DNA of 64,000 nucleotides from an uncultured Aquimarina sp. (GCA_947498705.1 CANMLW010000002.1:1-64000); one strand, 5' to 3'; counted from the stretch's first letter, positions 9,901 to 17,866 are shown. Notes: generated by a model from the sequence alone, not told the origin. Translations and numbers: made by a program.

Positions 9901-10294
9901 ATTTCTGTTCTATACCCGCTATCAATAAATCAGAAGTAGCATTGCTACGTCCCAATTGTAATAAGTTTAACAATCGATCGCTAACTTCAGGAAAGTGTTT
10001 TCCGATAATAGTAGAAGCAATATCATAATCTATTCCTTTGGCCAATTTAAAAAGTTTTGCAATTGGTATTGTAATTAGCTTTATAAACAATAGAAACTCT
10101 ACCCCAATAAATAACCAAAACAAAATGGTTCTACCCATACTATTTAGCCAGAGAAAATTCTCAATTAATAAGGTTGCTAAAAAGTATAAAACTCCTATGG
10201 TAAAAAATAATATTATACCCTTTATAAGTTCATTGATATAATACTTTTTAATAAATTTTTCCAGCTTTGTTTTAATGAATTCAAAATTCTTCAT
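6893..10294 (-). CDS. DUF4175 family giant membrane protein with long coiled coil
   Basis: A 1133-residue protein. Hydrophobic segments near residues 24-44, 55-77 and 150-170 anchor the N-terminus. Residues about 190-490 are a beta-rich, probably extracytoplasmic region. Residues about 495-800 are almost continuous Lys/Glu/Leu heptad helix. Residues about 935-1010 are a low-complexity Lys-Gly-Glu-Asn tract, and a short helical segment ends the protein. This is the architecture of the Bacteroidota DUF4175 family, whose function is unknown. The gene overlaps ybeY by 8 bp and heads the six-gene minus-strand run. The low-complexity tract creates spurious open frames in other phases. Confidence 0.85.
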   Translation of the reverse strand: MKNFEFIKTKLEKFIKKYYINELIKGIILFFTIGVLYFLATLLIENFLWLNSMGRTILFWLFIGVEFLLFIKLITIPIAKLFKLAKGIDYDIASTIIGKHFPEVSDRLLNLLQLGRSNATSDLLIAGIEQKSNELKPIPFRLAINLGKNVKYLKYAAIPVGFVLCLFVFNKIHWISDSYNRVVNYEVAYEPPAPFHFYIVNKSLNAYENTDFVLKIRTTGEIIPENATIAYNEEVYFLNNVGLGEFEYTFVQPKSRLDFRIEANNVKSKDYSLEVVPIPALLDFEMRLDYPQYTQKKDEVIKSSGNATIPEGTKVEWIVSTRNTNKVEFVTKDSIVAFDKENQNFAHNRRIFSNLDYEITTSNTNVKNYDNLSFNLNVIKDQYPELNLKSKKDSIDLETMYFFGKVSDDFGLSKLRLVYYNVDDVTSSKIESIAINKSVFDEFIYVFPNNLSLDEGVNYEFYFEVFDNDVLHNYKSTKSTVFSFRKKTKEEQENLLLQKQNETISGLNKSLDKFKEQEKELMNLSKIQKEKKLLDFNDKKKLEDFLNRQKEQEKMMQDFSKRLKDNLNELKDKKEEEPFKDALKERLERNEEKLKKNEKLLEEIERLAGKIKKEELTKKLDELGKENKSLKKNLEQLLELTKRFYVIEKHEKLANELDNMAKKQEELSEKSEEENTKDKQEELNKEFEEFQKEMEDLRKENKALKKPMKLDQKKEDENEIKEEQKKASDNLEKQNNSEAKKNQKSAAQKMKQMGSNMRSQMQMSGAEQQQEDIEMLRQVLDNLVDFSMAQEYLMKELKGINMDNPSYSSKLKKQSVLRENFIHIDDSLYALALRTPQITESVTNTLSDIEFNIDKSLERLAENKVVQGSANQQYTVTGSNDLAYLLSRTLDQMQNSMAASSGKGKSGEGEFQLPDIIKKQEELNDKMEEGSKSGSKQGKQQGEGKEKSEGKGKENGSQKGDEKGKENGGDKDGKNEGDGNSGGENGEGKSEMQGEQMNGELYEIYKQQQQLRNALADKIRESGKGRGAGNNLLRRMEEVEQELLEKGFNTETLKKMQDLKHQLLKLNEAAFEQGEEERRESKTNRTLFDDQNIEAINKAKQYFNTTEILNRQVLPLRQNYKQKVQQYFKIEND

Positions 10295-10395
10295 ACAATA
10301 AGTGCACTTTATTCATTACCTTCTAAAACTACAATTTTATTTTTAATAGAATTGTTATATTTATGATAATTCAATTCACTAACATGCAATACGTT

Positions 10396-11445
10396 ATGAA
10401 AGATTTAAAATACCTTTGTGCATATACTGTTCCTTTAATGGCAATTATAGGTCATTTACAACTAGGGCTATTTACGTATTTAACACCCATATATGCTTTT
10501 GTCTTTATTCCGTTACTAGAACTGGTTACACCTTCTACTTCACAAATTTTAGACAATGAAACCAAATTATCTAAATCTAAAAAGCTTGTATTTGACTGGA
10601 TGCTATATTTAAATTTACCTATAGTTTATGGTTTACTATTTTTAACATTACATACAGTTACTACCCATACATTAAACACATATGAATTTGTGGGTATCGT
10701 ACTTTCTAATGGGATCGTATTTGGTGCAAACGGTATTAACGTAGGACATGAACTTGGTCATCGATTTACTTATGAGCGCTTCATAGGAAAAGCACTACTA
10801 CTACCTGCTCTGTATATGCATTTCTTTATAGAACATAATTATGGGCATCATCAATACGTGGCGACAAAAAACGATCCAGCAACAGCTCGATACAATCAAC
10901 CCGTATATTTATTCTGGATTACTTCTTCTATCGGTCAATATGTTAATGCATGGAATACACAAGCAAAACTATTAAAACAACATAAACATTCATTTTTATC
11001 TATCCATAATGACATGTTTTGGTATCTTATTATAACCCTCTCTTATCTTTTACTAATTTTTATGGGTTATGGTTTTATAGGTTTACAAATAGCCATAACA
11101 AGTGCCATAACAGGATTTTTATTATTAGAAACCGTCAATTATATAGAACATTATGGTTTATTAAGAGCTAAAACTTCTAACAACAGGTATGAACGCGTAC
11201 AGGAAAAACACTCCTGGAACTCAAATCATACTCTAGGTAGAATCATGCTATATGAATTAACAAGACATAGTGATCATCATCACCGTGCTTCAAAAAAATA
11301 TCAAATATTAGAACACAAAGCACAAAGTCCTCAGTTACCGTTTGGTTATCCAACATCAGTAGCATTAGCACTTGTTCCCCCACTATGGTTTAAAATTATG
11401 AACAAACGTGTTCCACGTGAAATGATAGAATTAGCACAAAACTAA
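10396..11445 (+). CDS. alkB: Alkane 1-monooxygenase (AlkB-type di-iron hydroxylase)
   Basis: A membrane hydroxylase that inserts oxygen into the terminal carbon of n-alkanes or fatty-acyl-like chains, with electrons from rubredoxin. About six membrane helices carry the histidine boxes of the family: HELGHR, HNYGHHQ, NYIEHYGL and LTRHSDHHH, followed by the typical PQLPFGYPTSVALA tail. I chose the ATG at 10396 (MKDLKYLCAY, 349 residues) because the family usually begins this way; an upstream ATG at 10363 would add 11 residues. No rubredoxin or rubredoxin reductase gene is nearby. A near-match to parS lies within its last codons. Substrate range is inferred. Confidence 0.9.
   Translation: MKDLKYLCAYTVPLMAIIGHLQLGLFTYLTPIYAFVFIPLLELVTPSTSQILDNETKLSKSKKLVFDWMLYLNLPIVYGLLFLTLHTVTTHTLNTYEFVGIVLSNGIVFGANGINVGHELGHRFTYERFIGKALLLPALYMHFFIEHNYGHHQYVATKNDPATARYNQPVYLFWITSSIGQYVNAWNTQAKLLKQHKHSFLSIHNDMFWYLIITLSYLLLIFMGYGFIGLQIAITSAITGFLLLETVNYIEHYGLLRAKTSNNRYERVQEKHSWNSNHTLGRIMLYELTRHSDHHHRASKKYQILEHKAQSPQLPFGYPTSVALALVPPLWFKIMNKRVPREMIELAQN
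11409..11424. promoter_or_regulatory. parS-like near match inside the alkB coding end
   Basis: TGTTCCACGTGAAATG matches 14 of 16 positions of TGTTNCACGTGAAACA (counting N as a match); only the final CA differs. It encodes part of a VPREM stretch, so it could be chance, but it is 5 kb from three perfect sites. Confidence 0.4.
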
Positions 11446-11492
11446 TTTACATTTTAGCACATAAAAAATATTTCTTAACCTATATAAGATCG

Positions 11493-11500
11493 TATCTTTG
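11493..11500 (+). promoter_or_regulatory. -7 promoter box for gltX
   Basis: TATCTTTG matches TAnnTTTG and lies 38 bp upstream of the gltX ATG. No clear -33 TTG was seen. Confidence 0.55.
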
Positions 11501-11538
11501 TAGTCCTTTTTAAGGCTTATAAAAGTAAAAACACAATC

Positions 11539-13050
11539 ATGACAAAAGATATCAGGGTACGATTTGCACCAAGTCCTACAGGTCCTCTTCATATCGGAGG
11601 AGTACGAACTGCTCTATTTAATTACCTATATGCCAAAAAACATAATGGTACTTTTATATTACGAATAGAAGATACAGATCAAAACAGGTATGTTTCGGGA
11701 GCCGAAAATTATATAAAAGATGCATTAGATTGGTGCATGATTCCTTATGATGAAGGTCCAGAAAAAGATGGTGGTTTTGGACCTTACCGACAAAGCGAAC
11801 GCAAACATTTATATAAAACATATGCAGATCAACTTGTAAACGATGGATTTGCATATTATGCCTTTGATACTGCAGAAGAGTTATCTTCTCTCAGAAATAA
11901 TTATGAATCTGACGGTAAAACTTTTGTGTATAACTGGAATAATAGAACTACTCTTCAAAACTCATTATCCTTATCTAAAGAAGAGGTAAATTCTAAACTA
12001 AAAGCAGGAGAAGCGTATGTAATTCGTTTTAAAACACCTCAAAATGAAACTCTTAATTTAACAGACGAAATACGAGGTTCTATAAAAATTGATACTAATA
12101 TTCTAGATGATAAAATACTATTTAAAAGTGATGGGATGCCTACCTATCACCTTGCTAATATAGTTGATGATCATCTTATGCAGATCACTCATGTTATACG
12201 AGGAGAAGAATGGTTACCATCCTTGGCTTTACACGTTTTGTTATATCGTTCATTAGGTTGGGAAGCGCCTTCTTTTGCACATTTACCTTTAATTTTAAAA
12301 CCTATTGGTAAAGGTAAACTAAGCAAAAGAGATGGAGACAAAATGGGATTTCCTGTATTTCCTTTACAATGGCAAGATCCTAAAAACGACGAAATATCTT
12401 CTGGATATAGAGAGGATGGCTACCTACCAGAAGCTGTTATTAACATGTTAGCTTTTTTAGGATGGAATCCAGGAACCGAACAAGAATTATTTTCTTTAGA
12501 AGAATTGATTCAAGAATTTGATCTTGCGCGAGTCAATAAAGCTGGTGCAAAGTTTGATCCTGAAAAAACAAAATGGTTTCAACAACAACATCTACAAAAT
12601 ACAGACACTCCTATTCTATCAGCAACCTTTAGAAAACTATTAGTTGATAAAGGAATTTCGACAACTTTAGATATTGATAAAATAGTAGAAACTGTAAAAG
12701 AAAGAGCTGTTTTTACTGCAGATTTATGGGATCTTAGTCACTTCTTTTTTACATCACCTACAATATATGATGAAAAAGCTATCAAAAAGGCATGGAAAGA
12801 AGATACTCCCCTATTGATGCATGAATTAATCAGGATATTACAAGATATATCAGATTTTTCTGAAGATAATGTTTCTACTATTGTAAAAAGTTGGATAAAA
12901 GGAAAGGAAATTGGTTTTGGTAAAATTATGATGCCACTTCGCATAGCATTGGTCGGCTCTTTACAAGGACCTGATCTTTTTGTAATTGCATCTATGATAG
13001 GTAAAGAAGAAACTATTTTGAGAATAAAAAACACCATTAATAACAACTAA
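11539..13050 (+). CDS. gltX: Glutamyl-tRNA synthetase
   Basis: Class I synthetase that charges tRNA-Glu. The protein is 503 residues, the usual length. The ATP-binding HIGH motif is present as PSPTGPLHIGG at residues about 11-21, and the KMSKS loop as KLSKRDG near residue 260. The region EDTDQNRY and IRGEEWLPS strands are characteristic of GluRS. The C-terminal anticodon-binding helical cage follows (residues about 320-503). It is followed by a strong terminator and preceded by its own -7 box, so it is monocistronic. A separate glnS gene is present 2 kb further on, so this enzyme is expected to be a discriminating GluRS. Confidence 0.97.
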   Translation: MTKDIRVRFAPSPTGPLHIGGVRTALFNYLYAKKHNGTFILRIEDTDQNRYVSGAENYIKDALDWCMIPYDEGPEKDGGFGPYRQSERKHLYKTYADQLVNDGFAYYAFDTAEELSSLRNNYESDGKTFVYNWNNRTTLQNSLSLSKEEVNSKLKAGEAYVIRFKTPQNETLNLTDEIRGSIKIDTNILDDKILFKSDGMPTYHLANIVDDHLMQITHVIRGEEWLPSLALHVLLYRSLGWEAPSFAHLPLILKPIGKGKLSKRDGDKMGFPVFPLQWQDPKNDEISSGYREDGYLPEAVINMLAFLGWNPGTEQELFSLEELIQEFDLARVNKAGAKFDPEKTKWFQQQHLQNTDTPILSATFRKLLVDKGISTTLDIDKIVETVKERAVFTADLWDLSHFFFTSPTIYDEKAIKKAWKEDTPLLMHELIRILQDISDFSEDNVSTIVKSWIKGKEIGFGKIMMPLRIALVGSLQGPDLFVIASMIGKEETILRIKNTINNN

Positions 13051-13073
13051 TAAATTAATACATATTAATTTCT

Positions 13074-13107
13074 AAAAAGCGTATTCAGTCATGTGAGTAC
13101 GCTTTTT
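13074..13107 (+). terminator. Intrinsic terminator of gltX
   Basis: AAAAAGCGTA and TACGCTTTTT form a 10-bp stem with a 14-nt loop, 24 bp past the gltX stop. The second arm supplies the U-tract. Confidence 0.8.
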
Positions 13108-13338
13108 ATATTCTGTAACATTTTATTAAGATCATAAACATATAAAATAATAGCATTAAAATATATTGATACAAAAAAAATTTAACCAACCCTGCTTAAC
13201 CGTTGGAAATTAGTATCCATAAATATAAAAGGCAGTACATATATAACATTCATAACATTATCTAAATAAAACTAGATACTATTTATTTTATTAGTACTTT
13301 CAAACATCAACTAAATTATAACTTTCAAAACAACAACT

Positions 13339-14283
13339 ATGAGTTTATATCTAATACCATTAATAATCTTCGGTTTTATCATCCTAATATCTGGGATATT
13401 TACCGTAAAACAGCAAACTTCTGCCGTCGTGGAACGTTTTGGTAAATTTTTAAGTATTCGTAATTCTGGACTACATTTTAAAATACCTGTTTTTGACCGT
13501 ATATCAGGACGAATAAATCTAAAAATTCAACAGTTAGACGTACTTGTTGAGACTAAAACAAAAGATGATGTATTTGTTCGCCTTAAGATTTCAGTTCAAT
13601 TTCAGGTTATCAAAAGCAAAGTATATGATGCCTTTTATAAGTTAGAAAATCCACACGATCAAATTACATCTTATGTGTTTGACGTAGTTCGTGCCGAAGT
13701 TCCTAAAATGAAATTAGACGATGTATTCGAACGTAAAGATGACATTGCTATCGCAGTAAAACAAGAACTTAATGAAGCAATGGTAAACTATGGCTACGAT
13801 ATTATCAAAACACTTGTAACCGATATAGATCCAGATTTACAAGTAAAAGAAGCTATGAACAGGATTAATGCAGCAGAACGAGAAAAAGTTGCTGCCGAAT
13901 ATGAAGCAGAAGCAGAAAGAATTAAGATTGTAGCAAAAGCACGTGCAGAAGCAGAAAGTAAAAGATTACAAGGACAAGGTATTGCAGATCAACGTCGTGA
14001 AATTGCAAGAGGTTTAGAAGAAAGTGTGGATGTTTTAAATAATGTTGGTATTAATTCTCAAGAAGCCTCTGCCCTTATTGTAGTAACACAACATTATGAT
14101 ACTTTACAATCTATTGGTGAAGAAACAAATAGTAATTTAATTCTATTACCAAATTCTCCTCAGGCAGGAAGTGATATGTTAAATAATATGATCGCATCTT
14201 TTACAGCTTCTAATCAAATAGGTGAAGAAATGAAAAGACAAAATGCAAAAAAAGGAATCGGTAAAAAACCAAATACTAATTAA
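13339..14283 (+). CDS. SPFH/Band 7 (stomatin-like) membrane scaffold protein
   Basis: A 314-residue protein with one N-terminal membrane helix (residues about 3-22) followed by an SPFH/PHB domain (VKQQTSAVVERFGKF onward, about 25-190) and an Ala/Glu-rich coiled coil (about 180-230, EREKVAAEYEAEAERIK) typical of stomatin/QmcA/HflC relatives. These proteins form oligomeric membrane microdomain scaffolds and often regulate proteases. No NfeD-like partner, the usual neighbour of slipins, is adjacent. It has its own terminator and is probably monocistronic. The exact subfamily is not resolved. Confidence 0.88.
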   Translation: MSLYLIPLIIFGFIILISGIFTVKQQTSAVVERFGKFLSIRNSGLHFKIPVFDRISGRINLKIQQLDVLVETKTKDDVFVRLKISVQFQVIKSKVYDAFYKLENPHDQITSYVFDVVRAEVPKMKLDDVFERKDDIAIAVKQELNEAMVNYGYDIIKTLVTDIDPDLQVKEAMNRINAAEREKVAAEYEAEAERIKIVAKARAEAESKRLQGQGIADQRREIARGLEESVDVLNNVGINSQEASALIVVTQHYDTLQSIGEETNSNLILLPNSPQAGSDMLNNMIASFTASNQIGEEMKRQNAKKGIGKKPNTN

Positions 14284-14304
14284 AAATCTAAAAAAATTCA
14301 AAAG

Positions 14305-14341
14305 TAACCCGATGCTGTCCTGGTATTCGGGTTATTTTTTT
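14305..14341 (+). terminator. Intrinsic terminator of the SPFH gene
   Basis: TAACCCGA and TCGGGTTA form an 8-bp stem with a 14-nt loop followed by TTTTTTT, 22 bp past the stop codon. Confidence 0.8.
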
Positions 14342-14507
14342 GAAAAACCAATTTAATGAGATTTAACAAACTTTAAATCACACATAGATAATATCACATT
14401 ACCCATTTTTTATTCTTTCTTAAAACGTTTTATATAAATCCATTTATAATAATTAAAACTAATTATTATAATAATTTAATAAATAAAACTTATAGCTATA
14501 AAATTAG

Positions 14508-14515
14508 TATCTTTG
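14508..14515 (+). promoter_or_regulatory. -7 promoter box for the 169-residue secreted protein
   Basis: TATCTTTG, a perfect TAnnTTTG box, lies 17 bp upstream of the ATG, so the transcript leader would be only about 10 nt. Confidence 0.6.
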
Positions 14516-14532
14516 TAAGAAAAATTTCCCAA

Positions 14533-15042
14533 ATGAAAACTTATATACTTATTTTTCTGTTGATCACAGGAAATGTATTTAGTCAAAAAATAGACACCTT
14601 AAAAGAAGAAGCTCTTCGTGATGCAAAAGCAACCACACAAGCCTCGTTGGATAAAGATCCTAATGTTTTAGTAAAATATACACATCCAAAGATTATCAAA
14701 AAATTTGGTAAGGACCAGATGGTTGATACCATGAAGGATATTTTTAGAACCATGACTGCTCAAAAAATAAAAATAGTCAGTTCTGAAGTAAATGAAGTTA
14801 CAGAAATAAAAAAAGAAAATAAAGAATATCGCTGTCTTATAAAAACCACAGTCCAGATGGATTTTAATGGTAGACAGATAACCATTAAAAGTTCATTGTT
14901 TGGATTTTATGATAAGAAGAAATCGCAATGGTATTTTGTAGAATCGAATAAACTTTTGAATGATCCGGAAACACAAGCCTTATTTCCGAAATTTAAAACT
15001 GAAATACAAATACCCGAAGACGAGCATATCTCTGAAAATTAA
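14533..15042 (+). CDS. Hypothetical secreted protein
   Basis: A 169-residue protein with a Sec signal peptide (residues 1-18, cleaved after FSQ or nearby). The mature part begins with a helical segment (KEEALRDAKATTQASLDKD) and continues as alternating helix and strands with QWYFVESNKL near the end, a pattern resembling NTF2/SnoaL-like folds, but no catalytic residues can be assigned. It has its own -7 box and ends at a strong bidirectional terminator. The function is unknown; periplasmic or surface location is inferred from the signal peptide. Confidence 0.75.
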   Translation: MKTYILIFLLITGNVFSQKIDTLKEEALRDAKATTQASLDKDPNVLVKYTHPKIIKKFGKDQMVDTMKDIFRTMTAQKIKIVSSEVNEVTEIKKENKEYRCLIKTTVQMDFNGRQITIKSSLFGFYDKKKSQWYFVESNKLLNDPETQALFPKFKTEIQIPEDEHISEN

Positions 15043-15062
15043 ACTTTTAAGAACATTATAAA

Positions 15063-15100
15063 AAAAGACCCCAAAGGTTTCGAAACCTTTGGGGTCTTTT
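15063..15100. repeat. 38-bp perfect palindrome, bidirectional terminator; copy A of the RAYT-flanking repeat
   Basis: Perfect 19-bp inverted arms built on AAAAGACCCCAAAGG, centred on TTCGAA, with A- and T-tracts on both sides. It sits between two convergent genes and should terminate both. The same arm sequence recurs at 41218-41252 and 41876-41910 on either side of a transposase gene. Confidence 0.85.
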
Positions 15101-15102
15101 TC

Positions 15103-17142
15103 TTATATATTATATTTTGAAGCAATTTCTTTGGCTTCTAACTGTAATAATTCATTCTTATCGTCAGATGCTTTTATGATAAAATCTTTGGCTAACTGAT
15201 CGGGTTGAAGCCCTTTATTTTCTAAAACCGTATCTAGAGCAATCGCAGTAGCTATACGGGTTCCCGCCTTTTTTACAGCAGTCTCATAAAGTGGTATCAA
15301 CTCTTCTATATCTATTTGTAAAGCAGCCTCTTTAATCTTATTTTTTAAGACTTCTCTTTTCTCCTCTGGCAAATTGGTATACTTCTTACCTGCTCTTTTT
15401 ATTTCATCTATTGGTAATACTGTATGTTGTTTTTGTGGTGCTTTTTGAGTTGTTTGCTGAGGAGATTTAGGTTTTACCTTTGCCCAGGTATCTCTTAATC
15501 CCACTGTTTTATTAAAAACCAAAGCATCAGGTTTGCTATCATCATCGACATTAAAATAACCTAATCTCTGAAACTGAAATTGATCTAATTTTGATGCTTC
15601 TTTTAAGCTTGGTTCAACATATCCAGTAATAACTTTCAAAGAATTAGGATTTAAGAATTCCATAAAGTCTTTGTCTTTATGACCACCAGGTGCTTCATCA
15701 CTAAACAATCGATCATATATTCTTACTTTGGCAGGAATAGCGTGAGCTACAGAAACCCAATGTAATGTACCTTTTACATTACGTTTAGATTCTTCTGTAC
15801 CACTACCCGATTTACTCTTTGGGTCATAAGTACATCGTATTTCTGTAATCCTACCAGAATCATCCTTAATGACCTCCTCACCTTTAATAATATAAGCGTT
15901 TTTAAGACGTACTTCTTTACCTAATGTTAATCTGAAGTACTTCTGCCCTGCATCCTCCTTAAAATCCTCTCGTTCTATGTATAATTCACCAGAAAAAGGA
16001 ACATTTCTAGTACCAGAAGATGCATCCTCTGGATTATTTTCTGATTCTAACCACTCTTCTTCACCTTTTGGATAATTAGTAATTACTAATTTTACAGGAT
16101 CTAACACTGCCATTACTCTTGGGGCAATTTTATTAAGATCTTCTCTCACACAAAACTCTAATAACGAAACATCAATAACATTTTCGCGCTTTGCTACCCC
16201 CACGGTTTCAACAAATTTTCGAATAGAATTTGGAGTATAACCACGTCTTCTTAATCCTGAAATTGTAGGCATTCTAGGGTCATCCCATCCTGTTACCACC
16301 TTCTCTTCTACCAGCTTTAACAATTTACGCTTACTCATAATTGTATAGCTCAAGTTAAGTCTGGCAAATTCTCGCTGTTTAGGCCTTATATTATCAGTAT
16401 ATATCTGATCTAAAAACCAATCGTATAACTTTCTATGTGGTTTAAACTCTAATGAACATAAAGAATGTGAAATATTCTCTATATAATCACTCTCTCCATG
16501 TGTCCAGTCATACATAGGATAAATACACCAAGTATCCCCAGTTCTATGATGTGATTTTTTCAAAATCCTATACATCAAAGGATCACGCATCAACATATTT
16601 GGATCAGCCATATCGATTTTGGCTCGTACTACATGTTCTCCTTCATCAAAAACACCATCTTTCATCTTTTTAAAAAGATCCAGATTTTCTTCTACAGAAC
16701 GATTTCTAAAAGGGCTATTTTGACCTGCTTCTGTAGTCGTTCCTTTCTGTTCTGCAATCATTTCTGCAGATTGAGAATCTACATATGCCTTTCCTTCTTT
16801 AATTAATTGAATAGTCCAATTATATAACTGTTCAAAATAATCAGAAGAATAACATTCACGATCCCATTGATATCCTAACCAGGCAATATCATTTTTAATA
16901 GCATCTACATACTCCTGCTCCTCTTTTGCCGGGTTTGTATCATCAAAACGTAAATTAACTGGTGCTTGATATGCAAGCCCTAATCCAAAACTAATCCCGA
17001 TAGCCTTAGTATGACCAATATGTAAGTATCCATTTGGTTCTGGTGGGAAACGAAAACGTAAATTTTCTTTACTCATTCCGTTTTCGAGATCCTCTTCTAT
17101 AATATGCTCAATAAAATTGAGCGGTTTCTTTTCTTCTGACAT
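15103..17142 (-). CDS. glnS: Glutaminyl-tRNA synthetase with C-terminal extension
   Basis: Class I synthetase charging tRNA-Gln. From the ATG at 17142 (MSEEKK) it is 679 residues, against about 550 in E. coli; the open frame extends six codons further but that start would fall inside the promoter box. The HIGH motif appears as PEPNGYLHIGHTKA near residues 36-49, the KMSKS loop as IMSKRKLL near 260, and two anticodon-binding beta-barrels follow. Beyond residue about 560 there is a Lys/Gln-rich linker and a helical domain of about 100 residues ending in EIASKYNI. Similar extensions occur in other Bacteroidota and in Deinococcus, where the domain is YqeY-like; I cannot confirm that here. Confidence 0.95.
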   Translation of the reverse strand: MSEEKKPLNFIEHIIEEDLENGMSKENLRFRFPPEPNGYLHIGHTKAIGISFGLGLAYQAPVNLRFDDTNPAKEEQEYVDAIKNDIAWLGYQWDRECYSSDYFEQLYNWTIQLIKEGKAYVDSQSAEMIAEQKGTTTEAGQNSPFRNRSVEENLDLFKKMKDGVFDEGEHVVRAKIDMADPNMLMRDPLMYRILKKSHHRTGDTWCIYPMYDWTHGESDYIENISHSLCSLEFKPHRKLYDWFLDQIYTDNIRPKQREFARLNLSYTIMSKRKLLKLVEEKVVTGWDDPRMPTISGLRRRGYTPNSIRKFVETVGVAKRENVIDVSLLEFCVREDLNKIAPRVMAVLDPVKLVITNYPKGEEEWLESENNPEDASSGTRNVPFSGELYIEREDFKEDAGQKYFRLTLGKEVRLKNAYIIKGEEVIKDDSGRITEIRCTYDPKSKSGSGTEESKRNVKGTLHWVSVAHAIPAKVRIYDRLFSDEAPGGHKDKDFMEFLNPNSLKVITGYVEPSLKEASKLDQFQFQRLGYFNVDDDSKPDALVFNKTVGLRDTWAKVKPKSPQQTTQKAPQKQHTVLPIDEIKRAGKKYTNLPEEKREVLKNKIKEAALQIDIEELIPLYETAVKKAGTRIATAIALDTVLENKGLQPDQLAKDFIIKASDDKNELLQLEAKEIASKYNI

Positions 17143-17159
17143 TTTAAAGTAATAAAACA

Positions 17160-17167
17160 CAAAACTA
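17160..17167 (-). promoter_or_regulatory. -7 promoter box for glnS
   Basis: Minus-strand TAGTTTTG fits TAnnTTTG, 18 bp upstream of the ATG at 17142. This supports the shorter start. Confidence 0.5.
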
Positions 17168-17263
17168 CTAAATTTCTAATGGGGACTAACAACAGTATAT
17201 CATCTTTAAGACAATTTTTTAACAGAACTAAAAACTCAATAAAAAAGCTATATCAACTCTGTA

Positions 17264-17292
17264 TTGGTTGATAAAGATTCTTTTTACCTTTG
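17264..17292 (+). promoter_or_regulatory. Promoter of folB (-33 TTG and -7 TACCTTTG)
   Basis: TTG at 17264-17266 and TACCTTTG at 17285-17292 are spaced as in Bacteroidota promoters. The predicted start of transcription is near 17299, downstream of the first possible start codon (TTG 17268), which rules that start out. Confidence 0.65.
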
Positions 17293-17303
17293 CAAAAAAA
17301 AAT

Positions 17304-17660
17304 GTGGGAATAATAAAATTAAAAAACATCAAGATTTATGCCTATCATGGCTGTCTTGTAGAGGAAAAAAAAATAGGTTCTGACTACCGAGTTGATCTAA
17401 AAATTCAAGCAGACTTATCGCAATCTGCTGCATCTGATATATTATCAGAAACTGTTGATTATGTTCATCTTAATCATATTGTAAAAGAAGAAATGGCCAT
17501 ACGATCAAAATTACTAGAACATGTTGCAGAACGTATTTTGGTTAGAATTCTAGATGAATTACCTTTGGTAGATAAAGTAATTGTCGATGTTTCAAAAATA
17601 AATCCTCCTATTGGTGGAAATGTTGAGATGGTGACTATTTCCCGAAGTAAAAAACGTTAA
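17304..17660 (+). CDS. folB: Dihydroneopterin aldolase
   Basis: Folate pathway enzyme converting 7,8-dihydroneopterin to 6-hydroxymethyl-dihydropterin and glycolaldehyde. From the GTG at 17304 the protein is 118 residues, the family norm. Typical motifs are present: IKIYAYHGCLVEEKKIG (substrate Glu within EEK), YVHLNHIV, and the catalytic Lys in DVSKINPPIGG. The open frame reaches a TTG at 17268, but that codon is part of the promoter. GTG is the only sensible start because the nearby ATG at 17302 is out of frame. It precedes tRNA-Cys, which has its own promoter. Confidence 0.92.
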   Translation: MGIIKLKNIKIYAYHGCLVEEKKIGSDYRVDLKIQADLSQSAASDILSETVDYVHLNHIVKEEMAIRSKLLEHVAERILVRILDELPLVDKVIVDVSKINPPIGGNVEMVTISRSKKR

Positions 17661-17669
17661 TTTTATTGC

Positions 17670-17696
17670 AATAAAATGTAAGAATTGCATTTTATT
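17670..17696 (+). terminator. Weak AT-rich terminator-like hairpin after folB
   Basis: AATAAAATG and CATTTTATT form a 9-bp stem around a 9-nt loop. It overlaps a second palindrome TTTTATTGCAATAAAA at 17661-17676. The stem is nearly all A-T, so termination would be weak. Confidence 0.35.
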
Positions 17697-17721
17697 ATAA
17701 GAAGTAATCATAATTTTTTTT

Positions 17722-17729
17722 TACATTTG
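17722..17729 (+). promoter_or_regulatory. -7 promoter box for tRNA-Cys
   Basis: TACATTTG, a perfect TAnnTTTG, 18 bp before the mature tRNA 5' end. Confidence 0.6.
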
Positions 17730-17747
17730 CCAACCAATATAATAATT

Positions 17748-17818
17748 GGTGTCGTGGCCGAGTGGCTAGGCAGTGGTCTGCAACACCATCTACAGCGGTT
17801 CGAATCCGCTCGACACCT
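17748..17818 (+). tRNA. tRNA-Cys (anticodon GCA)
   Basis: Full cloverleaf by eye: acceptor arms GGTGTCG and CGACACC, D-arm region GCCGAGTGGCTAGGC, anticodon stem GTGGT/ACCAT around loop CTGCAAC with anticodon GCA at 17780-17782, T-arm with GGTTCGAATCC, discriminator T. CCA is not encoded. A terminator follows within a few bases. Confidence 0.96.
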
Positions 17819-17820
17819 CA

Positions 17821-17852
17821 AAAAATCCTGTACTCATTGTGCAGGATTTTTT
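17821..17852 (+). terminator. Intrinsic terminator of tRNA-Cys
   Basis: AAAAATCCTG and CAGGATTTTT form a perfect 10-bp stem with an 11-nt loop and a T-tract, directly after the tRNA. Confidence 0.85.
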
Positions 17853-17866
17853 ATTTACAAAACTGT

